Source of the DNA: a candidate division KSB1 bacterium
GTDB lineage: Bacteria; Zhuqueibacterota; Zhuqueibacteria; JANLFK01; Oleimicrobiaceae
Length of the DNA: 64,000 nt
Assembly: GCA_024655945.1 (NCBI GenBank)
Contig: JANLFK010000007.1
Location: 1-64,000 of the forward strand
Reading direction: 5' to 3'
Below the pieces are notes generated by a model that worked only from the letters and a program-made list of their open reading frames with translations, was not told the origin of the DNA and made no database searches. Every line of letters begins with the position of its first letter. Within the stretch, counting starts at the first letter, position 1. The translations under genes were made by a program, and so were the position numbers. Below are positions 44,937 to 53,866 of the stretch, in pieces.

Positions 44937-46372
44937 GACGCCTTGACCCTGGCTCTGACATTTACTTCATCGCCATTTGCGGCACGGCCATGGCCGCGCT
45001 GGCGGCGATGCTCAAGAACCTCGGCTACCGGGTGCGCGGCTCGGACAAGGACGTCTATCCGCCCATGAGCACCTTCCTGGCCGCGCAGGGCATCCCCGTG
45101 TACGAGGGCTTTGACGCTGCCCATCTCGAGCCGGCCCCGGACTTGGTGGTCATAGGCAACGCCATGTCGCGCGGCAATCCAGAGGTGGAAGCGGTGTTGG
45201 CGCGCAAGCTCCACTACACCTCGATGCCTGAGGCTCTCAAGGAGTTTGTGCTGCGCGATCGCTATTCGGTGGTGGTCACTGGCACCCATGGCAAGACGAC
45301 CACCAGCTCAATGATTGCCTGGGCCTTGGAGTGTGCGGGCCGTGATCCCGGCTTTCTCATCGGCGGGGTGCCGTGCAACTTCCAGCAAGGGTTCAAGTGC
45401 GGCTCGGGCCGGCACTTTGTCGTGGAAGGGGACGAGTACGACACCGCCTTCTTCGACAAGGGGCCCAAGTTCATGCACTATCTGCCCGACGTGGCAGTCA
45501 TCAACAACATCGAGTTCGACCACGCCGACATCTACCCCGGCCTGGACGAGATCAAGTTGGCGTTCCGCCGTTTCATCAACATCATCCCTGGCAATGGCCT
45601 GCTGGTGGCCGCTGCCGACGACCCGGTGGTGATGGAGCTGGCGCCGCGGGCGCTGTGTGCGGTGCACACCTTTGGCTTGCGAGCGGAGGCGACCTGGCGC
45701 GCGCTGGACATCGCCTTTGCAGACGGCGGCACTCGCTTTGTCGCCACCTACCAGGGGAAAAAGGAGGGAGAGTTCCACACGAAGCTGACAGGCATGCACA
45801 ACGTGCGCAACGCGCTGGCTGCTATCGCCACGTGCCGCTTCTTGGGTCTGAGCTTTCAGGAGATCGCCGCCGCGCTGGCCACCTTCGAGGGTGTCAGGAA
45901 GAGGCTGGAACTGCGTGCGGAAGTCAACGGTATCAAAATCTACGACGATTTTGCGCATCATCCCACGGCCATCAGGGAGACGCTGAACGGGGTGCGCGCC
46001 CTACAGCCCGGAGCAAGTATCTGGGCGCTCTACGAGCCACGGACGGCCACGGCGCGGCGCAAGGTCTTTCAGAAAGAATTCGCCCAAAGCTTTGCTGCAG
46101 CAGAACATGTGGTGGTGGCGCCGGTACATCGCCCCGACAAAGTGCGGCCGGAGGAGCTGTTCTCCGTGCCGGAACTGGTGGCCGACCTGCGGGCGCGCGG
46201 CAAGGACGCCTATCACTTCCCAGAGGTGGACGCCATCGTGACATTCGTGGCTGCGCACGCCCGCCCTGGCGATGTCATTGTGACCTTGAGCAACGGTGAC
46301 TTTGAGGGCATTCCCGACAAGCTGAAAACTGCTCTGGAGAGGAAGTACGACGATGGGGCAAGGCAGCGGTGA
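44933..46372 (+). CDS. mpl: UDP-N-acetylmuramate:tripeptide ligase Mpl
   Basis: Mur-ligase family member that reattaches recycled L-Ala-D-Glu-mDAP tripeptide to UDP-MurNAc; 479 residues. P-loop VVTGTHGKTTTSSM at about 115-128, nucleotide- and substrate-binding VVEGDEYDTAFFDKGPKF, NIEFDHADIYPG, KLTGMHNVRNALAA, DDFAHHPTAIRETL and YEPRTATARRKVF, which fit Mpl better than MurC. ATG 44933 overlaps the thioredoxin-lipoprotein stop; the same frame is open 86 codons further 5', inside that gene. The end overlaps the R3H gene. Confidence 0.9.
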   Translation: MRRLDPGSDIYFIAICGTAMAALAAMLKNLGYRVRGSDKDVYPPMSTFLAAQGIPVYEGFDAAHLEPAPDLVVIGNAMSRGNPEVEAVLARKLHYTSMPEALKEFVLRDRYSVVVTGTHGKTTTSSMIAWALECAGRDPGFLIGGVPCNFQQGFKCGSGRHFVVEGDEYDTAFFDKGPKFMHYLPDVAVINNIEFDHADIYPGLDEIKLAFRRFINIIPGNGLLVAAADDPVVMELAPRALCAVHTFGLRAEATWRALDIAFADGGTRFVATYQGKKEGEFHTKLTGMHNVRNALAAIATCRFLGLSFQEIAAALATFEGVRKRLELRAEVNGIKIYDDFAHHPTAIRETLNGVRALQPGASIWALYEPRTATARRKVFQKEFAQSFAAAEHVVVAPVHRPDKVRPEELFSVPELVADLRARGKDAYHFPEVDAIVTFVAAHARPGDVIVTLSNGDFEGIPDKLKTALERKYDDGARQR

Positions 46373-46829
46373 GAAGAAGGGGGAGGGAAAACTACGTCCC
46401 AAGATGAGCAAAATCGACCGCATCTTGATCGAGGTGCAGCGCAACCTGCGCGACTCATGCGTTCCGGCGACGCTGAAGGACCTAACGGCGTTTGAGCGCA
46501 AGCGCATCCATCGCTTCTTCGACGGCAATCCGGACTTTGAAACCAAGACCTACCGCAACGACGGCGACTATGTGCTCAAAGTCTTTCCGGTGGGGAACAT
46601 CCGCCGGCTCGCCGAACAAAAGGCTGAAGAGGCACGGCGGAAGCAGTGCGTGGTGGCCTTGCCACCCATGGGGAGTTTCGAACGTTTTGTCGTGCACAAC
46701 GCACTGAAGCAGTACACCGACTTAGAGACCACCAGCGTGGGCGAGGGCCCAGACCGCCACGTGGAAATCCGACCGGTGCACTACGGCCGTGGCTTGAAAA
46801 GGATTATCAAGAGAATCAAATTGCTCTGA
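46353..46829 (+). CDS. Protein with two R3H-like domains
   Basis: 158 residues. Two copies of an R3H-like pattern: LTAFERKRIHRFFDGNPDFE near 45-65 and GSFERFVVHNALKQYTDLET near 105-125, each with R-x3-H. The second reads on to VGEGPDRHVEIRP, like the R3H domain of KhpB/Jag; R3H domains bind single-stranded nucleic acid. A basic C-terminus (GLKRIIKRIKLL) fits that. The ATG lies inside the end of mpl (20-base overlap), so it is the last gene of the dtd-maf-rodZ operon. A short inverted repeat without T tract follows. Confidence 0.7.
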   Translation: MGQGSGEKKGEGKLRPKMSKIDRILIEVQRNLRDSCVPATLKDLTAFERKRIHRFFDGNPDFETKTYRNDGDYVLKVFPVGNIRRLAEQKAEEARRKQCVVALPPMGSFERFVVHNALKQYTDLETTSVGEGPDRHVEIRPVHYGRGLKRIIKRIKLL

Positions 46830-46849
46830 CGCCGGCAGCTCAGCGCCGG

Positions 46850-48451
46850 TCACGCGGTGAGCCAGATCGGGTTGGTGTAGCAGGCGTGCTCCCCACCGGG
46901 CCCGCGGGAGTAGAGTTCCCCTCGCACGTAGAGGTCGTCCGCCTGTCTCCGCACCGTGAGCTCGATGCGGTGACGGAACACCTCTGGGAAACGATGGCAG
47001 TCCCACAAAATCTCTTCCCGCCGTGCCCCTTTCTTGCCCAGACAAATAGTCGCCCGGTGGAGTGGGCCAAACTCCGCAGTAGACTTGGCGCTCACCACCA
47101 GTCGCGCGGGTGAGCCGGAGAGAGTCCCGCCGATGTGCGTGGTGCCTGCAGGTGTTTCTGCCCGCAGCTCCAGAAAAGGCCCAGTGGTGACCAGAGTCCT
47201 TCCTTGGCGCAGCGCGGCCTTGAGGGAAGCTATGGTCAATTGTCCCTCAACAAACACGGCCGTGCGCGCGGCTCCAAAGATCTGGCGGAGGTGCTCCCGC
47301 ATGGTGAGGAACGGCAGGCCAATCTGCCGGAACCGGGCAAAGTTGCCATGGCCGTCGTTGCCGGCCACAATGCTCAGGCGTTGGCCGCCGAGAAGGAGGC
47401 TGACCCAACGACGGAGTGTCCTGCTGGCGGCTGCATCCATGTGGCCGTTGAGGAGCTGTAGGCCGTTGAGTCGTGGGTGGCGATAGTCCGCCCTGGGCCA
47501 CCTGCCGCGGCGGATGAGCAGCCACTGCAGCAGCGGCGTGCGATCCTCCGGGTGGGCAGCATAGGCCAGCGCCCCGGGATGGAGCCGCGCCAGCGCCTGG
47601 GCCACGGTCAACTCCGGCCTCGTTCGCAACCACCTTTCCGCGCTATCCCCCGAACCCTGCAAGAAGTCAGGATTGTCCAGCACTAACAGGTGCACGTTGC
47701 GGCGGTAGCGGTTGCCACAGGAGAGCTCCTCGCCGGGGATAACCACGCAGCCTGTGGCCTCTGCGTTGAGCCTTGCCACCTCTGCCTGCATCTGGTGCCA
47801 TTTGGGCAATCTGTGCTCGTTGCGCAGAGCGCTATCCGGGCTATCGTCGAGGTCATAGGAGTGATCAGTGATGGCGAGGAAGTTCAGGCCTTGGGCTTTG
47901 GCCATGGCCAGCGTCGCCGCGATGGGCGCCCCAAATTCCACCTGGTCGCTGGTGAACGCGCTGTGGCAGTGGAGGTCACCAAAGTGCCACCCGTCGGCCC
48001 TGGGGAGGGGCTGGTCGGCAAAGTAGCACGGCAGCGGCGCATGACTGGAGAGCCGGTAGTTGTCGCTCACATAGGTTCGCCGTTCGCCGTCTGCCACCAG
48101 CGAGAACGCCACGCGCACCTGGCAGGGACCGCTAAGGCCCTCCGGAGGTGGCAGGTAGAGGACCGTGTGCCACCATGGTGCTCTGAGTTCCTGCCGCGGA
48201 AAGGTGACGGGTAGCCTCAGCGTCTCTTTGCGGGGCGTGATCAGCTCCACCCCGACGTCACATAGCTCGATGGGAAACAGGTGGGCGTCTTTCACCAAGA
48301 GGAGCACGGGGAGCCTCTGCCCAGGCTCCAGGCGATGTGGCACGTCCGCCACCACCTCCGGCTCGCACTTGCGCAGCCGGGAGGGGAAGAAGCGAAAAGA
48401 ATAGTGCGTTTCGGCATACGAAAGGGAGGGGAGGAAAGGGAAAAGACGCAT
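46850..48451 (-). CDS. PHP-domain metallohydrolase, CehA/McbA type
   Basis: 533 residues. An N-terminal beta domain (~1-150) precedes a PHP-type phosphoesterase: HFGDLHCHSAFTSD with H161-C-H163, AITDHSYDLD (D196/H197), VVIPGEELSCG, and AYAAHPED and AGNDGHGNF further on. The CehA/McbA arrangement is known, but natural substrates are mostly unknown. No signal peptide. ATG 48451 has AGGAG about 10 bases upstream; the frame runs open 106 codons further, over the preceding gene. It ends the minus-strand glycan operon. Confidence 0.78.
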   Translation of the reverse strand: MRLFPFLPSLSYAETHYSFRFFPSRLRKCEPEVVADVPHRLEPGQRLPVLLLVKDAHLFPIELCDVGVELITPRKETLRLPVTFPRQELRAPWWHTVLYLPPPEGLSGPCQVRVAFSLVADGERRTYVSDNYRLSSHAPLPCYFADQPLPRADGWHFGDLHCHSAFTSDQVEFGAPIAATLAMAKAQGLNFLAITDHSYDLDDSPDSALRNEHRLPKWHQMQAEVARLNAEATGCVVIPGEELSCGNRYRRNVHLLVLDNPDFLQGSGDSAERWLRTRPELTVAQALARLHPGALAYAAHPEDRTPLLQWLLIRRGRWPRADYRHPRLNGLQLLNGHMDAAASRTLRRWVSLLLGGQRLSIVAGNDGHGNFARFRQIGLPFLTMREHLRQIFGAARTAVFVEGQLTIASLKAALRQGRTLVTTGPFLELRAETPAGTTHIGGTLSGSPARLVVSAKSTAEFGPLHRATICLGKKGARREEILWDCHRFPEVFRHRIELTVRRQADDLYVRGELYSRGPGGEHACYTNPIWLTA

Positions 48452-48455
48452 CTGC

Positions 48456-49466
48456 TCACACTCCTGGCCGTCGGGTTCGTCTTGGGAAGGGCGCGCGTGC
48501 CCGGAGGTATTTGTCCAGCCCGTAGCGCAACTTACTGAACTGGCTCTCCACGAAAAAGGCGTCGATGCGCCAGAGGAACGACGGGTCAAAGTAGCAGTTG
48601 ATAGTGCAGCCCTGGCAAAAGTCGAGCCGTCCCTGCAGGCGAGCGAACCGCTGATGCAAGGGCGAGGAAAGGGCCGCGCGCACATCGCCGGCAATGGGCA
48701 GCCGCGCACGCGCGTGATGAAAGCAGGGCAGGAGAAGGTTGTTGTCCGGGGAAATGACCACGGTGGCACTCACCGCACGGCAACGGGACGCCCGCGTCGA
48801 ATTGCCTCCCTCCCGGCGCAGGCGCTGGAAGGCCCTATTCAGGTAGACGAAGGGCGCAGCGCGAAAGCGCTCGAGCGCAGCCAGCGCCGGCTCGTCCAAC
48901 GCATGCTCGGGCGAGGCACAGAAGACTTGATTGACGATGAGCTCGCAGCGCAGCTCAGCGGCGAGCCGGGCCAAAGAGGGGAGCTCCCGATACGACTCCT
49001 TGGTAGCGGTGAAGAGGAGGTCAGGGGCTTCGCCCAAGGCCTTGGCCATGCGCACCGAGTCGAGGACGTGCTCCGGATCGGGTCCCTTGCGCCAGGTGCG
49101 CTGCTTGGCGCGATCCAGCGTGTCCAAAGAAAAATGCAGGAAATCCACTACCCCGCGCAGCTCACGGGCGCGGCGGGGGTAGAGCCGCGTGTTGGTGGTC
49201 ACGGTGGTGTAGAGGCCTACGGCTTTCGCCTCGCGCAGCACCTCTGGCAGCGGCTCGTAAAGCAGCGGCTCGCCTCCGGTAAAGTCCACAAAGCGTACGC
49301 CTGCCGCCCTCAGCTGGCGCAGGTTGCTGACCACGTCACGCGGCTTGGCATCGCGCACGCCGCGCAAATCCTCCCGTTGCCAGATGTCGCAGTACCGGCA
49401 GCCGGCGTTGCAGCGGTAGGTGACGTAGTAGAGACACAGCAAGGGGGCACTGCGCCAGGAGAGCAT
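48456..49466 (-). CDS. Radical SAM enzyme with extra C-terminal Cys cluster
   Basis: 336 residues. TYRCNAGCRYCDIW holds the CxxxCxxC cluster (C19, C23, C26), followed by DFTGGEPLL (SAM-binding GGE) and TTVTTNTRLY. The C-terminus has DFCQGCTINCYFDPSFLW with CxxCxxxC, which could ligate a second iron-sulfur cluster. It lies between a PHP hydrolase and a GT2 gene with gaps of 3-4 bases. What it modifies is unknown; a role in a glycan or lipid pathway is inferred only from the operon. Confidence 0.8.
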   Translation of the reverse strand: MLSWRSAPLLCLYYVTYRCNAGCRYCDIWQREDLRGVRDAKPRDVVSNLRQLRAAGVRFVDFTGGEPLLYEPLPEVLREAKAVGLYTTVTTNTRLYPRRARELRGVVDFLHFSLDTLDRAKQRTWRKGPDPEHVLDSVRMAKALGEAPDLLFTATKESYRELPSLARLAAELRCELIVNQVFCASPEHALDEPALAALERFRAAPFVYLNRAFQRLRREGGNSTRASRCRAVSATVVISPDNNLLLPCFHHARARLPIAGDVRAALSSPLHQRFARLQGRLDFCQGCTINCYFDPSFLWRIDAFFVESQFSKLRYGLDKYLRARAPFPRRTRRPGV

Positions 49467-49469
49467 GGT

Positions 49470-50678
49470 TCAGCTCCAGGATTCTTGCTCGACCGCGGCG
49501 AGAGAGCCGTCGGCAAGGGCCCCTTGCGGCGCAACCCTATGTGGTGAGCTTGGGGCGCGCAACGGGTAGGAAATGCCTTTCCAGGTGAGCACGCGCAGAA
49601 ACGGGAGCAGGGCCGCGCCTGCGCCCACGTAGCTGGCAAACAGAGCCTCAAAGGCAATGATGGCCCCAAGGATTCTCCTTTGGCCCAAGGCTGCGCAGGT
49701 GCTGCCGAGAAGAACAAGGTCGGTGCAAATGACGGCAAGCGGCAGGGCCGCCGCCGCTGGATGATGCACCGCAAGAATCATCGCTAAGGGCAGCAAGAGA
49801 CGCGCGCCACCGCCAAGTGCCAGCAACACCTTACCTGGCGGTGCTACCGACCTGCCGCCCACTGCCCAGCGCAGGCGCTGGTGCAACAGTTCGCGCCAGC
49901 TCCTGGCCGGCTGGGTGAGCACCAACGCACGGCGATCGCGTACGAAGCGTACTTTCCAGGCCGTGGAGCCGCAAATCGCCTTGAAGAGGGCGAAATCCTC
50001 AGTCAGACTGAAGCCCACTCCACGATAGCCTCCCACTTCGTCATAGGCCTGACGCCGAAAGGCCAAATTGTTGCCCACCCAGGTCAACGGCATGCCCACG
50101 AGCCCTGCTCCCGAGGCGGCGGCAAGGAGGAACAACCAGTCCAAAGCCTGCGCGCGCACGAAAAGCCCGCGTGCACCTCTGGCGCGGGCTGTCACGGTAG
50201 TGAAGCTGCAGACCATCCCTGTGTCCCGGTCGAAGTGACTGACCATAGCTCGTACCCACGTGGGCGGTACCAGGCAGTCGGCGTCGGTCATGAGCACGAT
50301 TGCCCCGCTGCTGCGCTCGATGCCGGCGGCCACGGCCGCAGCCTTGCCGCACAGGGCAGTGGTTCCGTCCCGAACCCGCACCAGATGGGCGTGGCGGTGC
50401 CGCGCGCAGAAGTCAGCAAGAAGCTCCCCGCTGCGGTCGCGACTGGCGTGGTCCACCAGGATGATCTCCATTCTCTCCTGCGGATAGTCTAAGCTTGCCA
50501 AGGAAGCCAAGCACTGAGGCAGGTTGGCCTCCTCGTCGCGCGCGGCGACCACGATACTGACGCGCGGCAGTTCCCTGCTGCAGCGTTCATATCTGCGCCT
50601 GCCGGCCAGCGCCAGCACTGTCCCGGCGCCCACATAGGCAGAGGCGACTAGCAGCAGTAGGCTTACCAAAGCCACCAT
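49470..50678 (-). CDS. Membrane GT2 glycosyltransferase A
   Basis: 402 residues. One N-terminal membrane segment, a GT-A domain (RVSIVVAARDEEANLPQCLA, ILVDHASRDRSGE, VLMTDADCLVPPTWVRAM with the metal-binding DAD, then a TED), motif HQRLRWAVGG (QxxRW), and two or three C-terminal membrane helices. This is the layout of processive or carotenoid/lipid-type GT2 enzymes. ATG 50678 overlaps the DUF3108 stop by one base (TGATG), so the two are coupled. Confidence 0.85.
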   Translation of the reverse strand: MVALVSLLLLVASAYVGAGTVLALAGRRRYERCSRELPRVSIVVAARDEEANLPQCLASLASLDYPQERMEIILVDHASRDRSGELLADFCARHRHAHLVRVRDGTTALCGKAAAVAAGIERSSGAIVLMTDADCLVPPTWVRAMVSHFDRDTGMVCSFTTVTARARGARGLFVRAQALDWLFLLAAASGAGLVGMPLTWVGNNLAFRRQAYDEVGGYRGVGFSLTEDFALFKAICGSTAWKVRFVRDRRALVLTQPARSWRELLHQRLRWAVGGRSVAPPGKVLLALGGGARLLLPLAMILAVHHPAAAALPLAVICTDLVLLGSTCAALGQRRILGAIIAFEALFASYVGAGAALLPFLRVLTWKGISYPLRAPSSPHRVAPQGALADGSLAAVEQESWS

Positions 50679-51454
50679 CAGCGCTCCCCACCGGTGAGTG
50701 ATGCCCCTTCGCACTTCTTAAGGTTCATGCGCAGATCAAAGGGGGAGGCACGAAAGACCATCTGCACGGGCACTCTTGTGCCTCCCGCGCTGAACCAGAT
50801 GAGCACTCCGGAGCCCATTGCCGAAAGGCGGTTAGTGAGAATGTCGGTTTTCCACGCCCGCCACCGGGAAGAAGCGCTCTTGGTGCGCAGCAGCACCTTA
50901 TCTGCACGGCACATGCCGGCTGGGGTCTCCACCTCCTCTTGGCCAATGTTCTCGGCGATCACTTCCCAGGTCAGACCCTCGCCGTCGAGCCTGTCAGTGC
51001 GCTTTTCCTTTGGCGCCAGAGGGAAGGCGCGAAGGTGGTAGACGAGGGAAAGGATGTCGTACGTCCCCGCCGGGGCCTCCCAGGTGCGCCCGTCCGTGGT
51101 GCGCGCCACCCCTGCCTCTTGGTCAAAGGTGATGTCCATGGTGTGGGAGAGATTCTTCTGACGGATCTCCTTGACGAGCCGGCGCAGCAGCAGCTCGGCG
51201 TCTAAGTGGGCCAGGTACACATTGTCCACCCAGAAGAACCTGTGGTAGAGGGGCGAGGTCTGCATGGTCGCTTGCAACGTAAGAGCGCCGTTTTCCCCGG
51301 GCAAGACTTCCGTGCGAAAGCTCCCGACCTGGAAGCCCCCATACTGCATCTCGTAGGTGAGCCTTTCATGCTCGGTGTCGGCCGGTTGCGCATCCCCCGC
51401 GCCCGCAGACCAACAGCAGCAGAGCACGGAGAGCAAAGTGAGCGAAAGCGTCAT
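50678..51454 (-). CDS. DUF3108-family exported protein
   Basis: 258 residues. Signal peptide LSLTLLSVLCCCWSAGAG. The mature part begins ERLTYEMQYGGFQVGSFRTEV and contains RWEA/GTYDILSLVYHLRAFPL and VETPAGMCRADKVLL, all matching DUF3108, a periplasmic family of beta-rich proteins of unknown role, often linked to envelope lipid genes. ATG 51454 follows the previous stop by 4 bases with AGGGG nearby. Being inside a GT2 operon hints at handling of the product. Confidence 0.78.
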   Translation of the reverse strand: MTLSLTLLSVLCCCWSAGAGDAQPADTEHERLTYEMQYGGFQVGSFRTEVLPGENGALTLQATMQTSPLYHRFFWVDNVYLAHLDAELLLRRLVKEIRQKNLSHTMDITFDQEAGVARTTDGRTWEAPAGTYDILSLVYHLRAFPLAPKEKRTDRLDGEGLTWEVIAENIGQEEVETPAGMCRADKVLLRTKSASSRWRAWKTDILTNRLSAMGSGVLIWFSAGGTRVPVQMVFRASPFDLRMNLKKCEGASLTGGER

Positions 51455-51458
51455 GGTT

Positions 51459-52700
51459 TTACCCCTGATCGACAACGGCTGGCCCTCCCTCCGGTTCTTC
51501 CGTTACGGAGCCACCCTCCACATGTTCCGGCCGCTCGTCGGCTTGCTGGCTGGTGAGCGCACTGTTCATCTTTCGTCCCTTCCAACTGAAGTTGCCAAAG
51601 GTGCCCACCAACCCAACGACCACCACGTAGGGGACCTCCAACAGTGTCCAAAGCGGAAAATAGACCAGCAGGTCGCGGCGGTGAAAGAAGAGCGCACCGC
51701 GCACCAAGAGCGAGAGCTCAGCCACCGCCTTGGCCGCAAACGAGGCCGCTACCGCCATTCCCAACCCCGGCAGGAGCGGCACGAGCGCCACACCGGCGAG
51801 CAGGGCGAGGTTGAACAGGTAGACGCTCAGCAGAGAGCCGAAGAAGATGAGGTTCTGTTTCGTCTGGAAGGCGCCGTTGGAAGCCCATCTTACCCGCTGA
51901 TGGAAAAAGCGCCGCAGGTTGGGCTCGGGCAGGCTGGAATTGTAGGCGCGGGGCGTTGCCGCAAAACGCAGCCGCCAGCGGGTGCGACCGCGCACGAGCT
52001 GCACCAGAAGCACATCGTCCCCGGAGACGCGATGGCCAATGTGCCGAAAGCCGCCAACCTCCTCGTACACGCACCGACGGTACGCCAAGTTCTGCCCGGA
52101 GGCCGCCAGGGGAAAGCCCAGATTGCACGAACCTGCCGCCGCAGACATGAGCGCCAGAAAGTCCACCGCCTGCAGCTGCTCAAACAGACTGCGCTGCTCG
52201 CCTGGTCGGCCCAACTGCGAAAAGCCCAGCACCATGCCGACGCGCGGCAAAAAGTAGGACACCATCGTTTCGATCCAGGTAGAGCGCACGCGGCAGTCGG
52301 CATCGGTGGTCAAAATGAGTTCGCCGCTACTGTGGGCAATGCCGGTGGCCAAGGCCTGCTTCTTGGGGCTCAACGTGCCGTCGCCAGCCTCCGGCCGCAA
52401 GTAGTGGAAGTTGGGATACGCTCGCACGTAGCGCTGCACGATCTCTGCCGTGCGGTCCACCGAGCCGTCGTCCACCACGATCACCTCGTACTTATCCCTT
52501 GGGTAAGTCTGGTGCACCAAGTCTTGCAGCAGTGGCTCAATGGTGCCCTCTTCGTTGCGCGCAGCGATCACCACCGACACGCGATACTGGCGCTTATTCA
52601 GTCCTTGCCTGGGAAAGAACAGGCCCAGCAGAAAGAACAGCACCACGCCCACATAGATGGCAGTCAACGCGCAGAGAACAGGGGGGAACCAGACGGTCAT
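51459..52700 (-). CDS. Membrane GT2 glycosyltransferase B
   Basis: 413 residues. N-terminal membrane segment, RVSVVIAARNEEGTIEPLLQ, IVVDDGSVDRTAE, LTTDADCRVRSTWIE (DAD), VSGDDVLLVQL, and FFHQRVRWASNG with intact QxxRW; C-terminal membrane segments. ATG 52700 overlaps gene C by 4 bases (ATGA). A Lys/Glu/Pro-rich tail follows the last helix. It is clearly paralogous to genes C and D. Confidence 0.85.
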   Translation of the reverse strand: MTVWFPPVLCALTAIYVGVVLFFLLGLFFPRQGLNKRQYRVSVVIAARNEEGTIEPLLQDLVHQTYPRDKYEVIVVDDGSVDRTAEIVQRYVRAYPNFHYLRPEAGDGTLSPKKQALATGIAHSSGELILTTDADCRVRSTWIETMVSYFLPRVGMVLGFSQLGRPGEQRSLFEQLQAVDFLALMSAAAGSCNLGFPLAASGQNLAYRRCVYEEVGGFRHIGHRVSGDDVLLVQLVRGRTRWRLRFAATPRAYNSSLPEPNLRRFFHQRVRWASNGAFQTKQNLIFFGSLLSVYLFNLALLAGVALVPLLPGLGMAVAASFAAKAVAELSLLVRGALFFHRRDLLVYFPLWTLLEVPYVVVVGLVGTFGNFSWKGRKMNSALTSQQADERPEHVEGGSVTEEPEGGPAVVDQG

Positions 52701-53854
52701 GCCTCGACCTCGTTGACCCGGTAGCCGCGATGTGCCACGGCTCCTTTCCAGGCAAACTTGCCGAAGGTGCCCCATACGGCAAAGACCACGACGTACGGAA
52801 TGTAGAGCAGCGCAGCCAATGGCACGTAGGGACACAGGCGCTTTCGCCGGAAAAGGGCGGCCCCGTAGCCCACCAAAAGGAATTCCGGCACAAAGGCCGT
52901 AGCAAAAGCGAGCGCCACCACGCGCGGGGCAATTACGCCCAACAGGGCCATGGGCACCGCCGCCATCAGGCCGCAATGGAACAAGTAGATGAGGATGAGG
53001 AGCGTGGTTAGCCAGGCGGGATAGAAGAAGCCTTTGGAGGCGTGCCTGGTGCGCTGGTGGCGGAACTGCCGGAAGCTCTCCGGACCGCCGGAGGGCACGA
53101 TGGTCGCCGCATCGCGCGCATAGCGACAACGCCAAGAGGTCGCCCGCACCTTGTGCAGGAACAGATCGTCGTCGCCGGAGAGCAGGTGCTCCACACCTGA
53201 GAACCCGCCCACCTCCTCGTAGACCTCCTTGCGGTAGGCCAGATTGGCCCCGCTACAGGTGAGCGGCACGCCGATGCCGATGCTTCCGGCGGCCACGCAG
53301 GCTAAGGCCAAATCGTCCATCTCCATGAGGCGCAGGAGAAGCCGCGAGCGCGGCCCCCAGCTGCCCGGCGAAAACCCTGCCACCAGGCCGACACCCGGCG
53401 TGAAGTAGGACACCATCCCTGATACCCAACCTGGAGGCGGCACGCAGTCGGCATCGGTGCAGAGAATGACCTCCCCCCGACAACGTGCGACACCCGCCGC
53501 AATGGCGTGTTTCTTCGGCGACCAGTTGCTCGGGCACGAGCTGAGGCGCACCAGCTCGAGATGCTCCTGGCCCGCCGCCATCCTCTCCACTATGGCGGCC
53601 GTTGCGTCATCCGAGCGGTCGTCCACGATGACGATCTGCAGCCTATGGCGGGGATAGTCCTGCGCCAACAAGGCTGCCGCGCAGCGGCCGATCTGCCGCT
53701 CCTCGTTCCGCGCGGCCACTACCACCGACACCGTCGGCCGATCCTGGCAGCGCGCTCCCTCCTTCCGCAACAGCCCGACAAGCAGCCCCAGCAGGAAAAG
53801 GGCAAACACCCCTCCCAGGGCAATCAGGGCGATGGAGAAGACCGTTCCTGCCAC
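52697..53854 (-). CDS. Membrane GT2 glycosyltransferase C
   Basis: 385 residues. Same layout: TVSVVVAARNEERQIGRCA, VIVDDRSDDATAA, LCTDADCVPPPGWV, LLSGDDDLFLHK. The motif that should read QxxRW is QRTRH here (HQRTRHASKG). Membrane helices at the C-terminus (TTLLILIYLFHCG...). GTG 53854 has AGGAGG 8 bases upstream. It follows the Wzi-like gene by 12 bases. Confidence 0.85.
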   Translation of the reverse strand: MAGTVFSIALIALGGVFALFLLGLLVGLLRKEGARCQDRPTVSVVVAARNEERQIGRCAAALLAQDYPRHRLQIVIVDDRSDDATAAIVERMAAGQEHLELVRLSSCPSNWSPKKHAIAAGVARCRGEVILCTDADCVPPPGWVSGMVSYFTPGVGLVAGFSPGSWGPRSRLLLRLMEMDDLALACVAAGSIGIGVPLTCSGANLAYRKEVYEEVGGFSGVEHLLSGDDDLFLHKVRATSWRCRYARDAATIVPSGGPESFRQFRHQRTRHASKGFFYPAWLTTLLILIYLFHCGLMAAVPMALLGVIAPRVVALAFATAFVPEFLLVGYGAALFRRKRLCPYVPLAALLYIPYVVVFAVWGTFGKFAWKGAVAHRGYRVNEVEA

Positions 53855-53866
53855 GCAGCGGGCCTC

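Noticed and set aside
46829-46852. Terminator between R3H and PHP genes
   Set aside because: GCCGGC/GCCGG pairing is short and there is no T tract on either strand.
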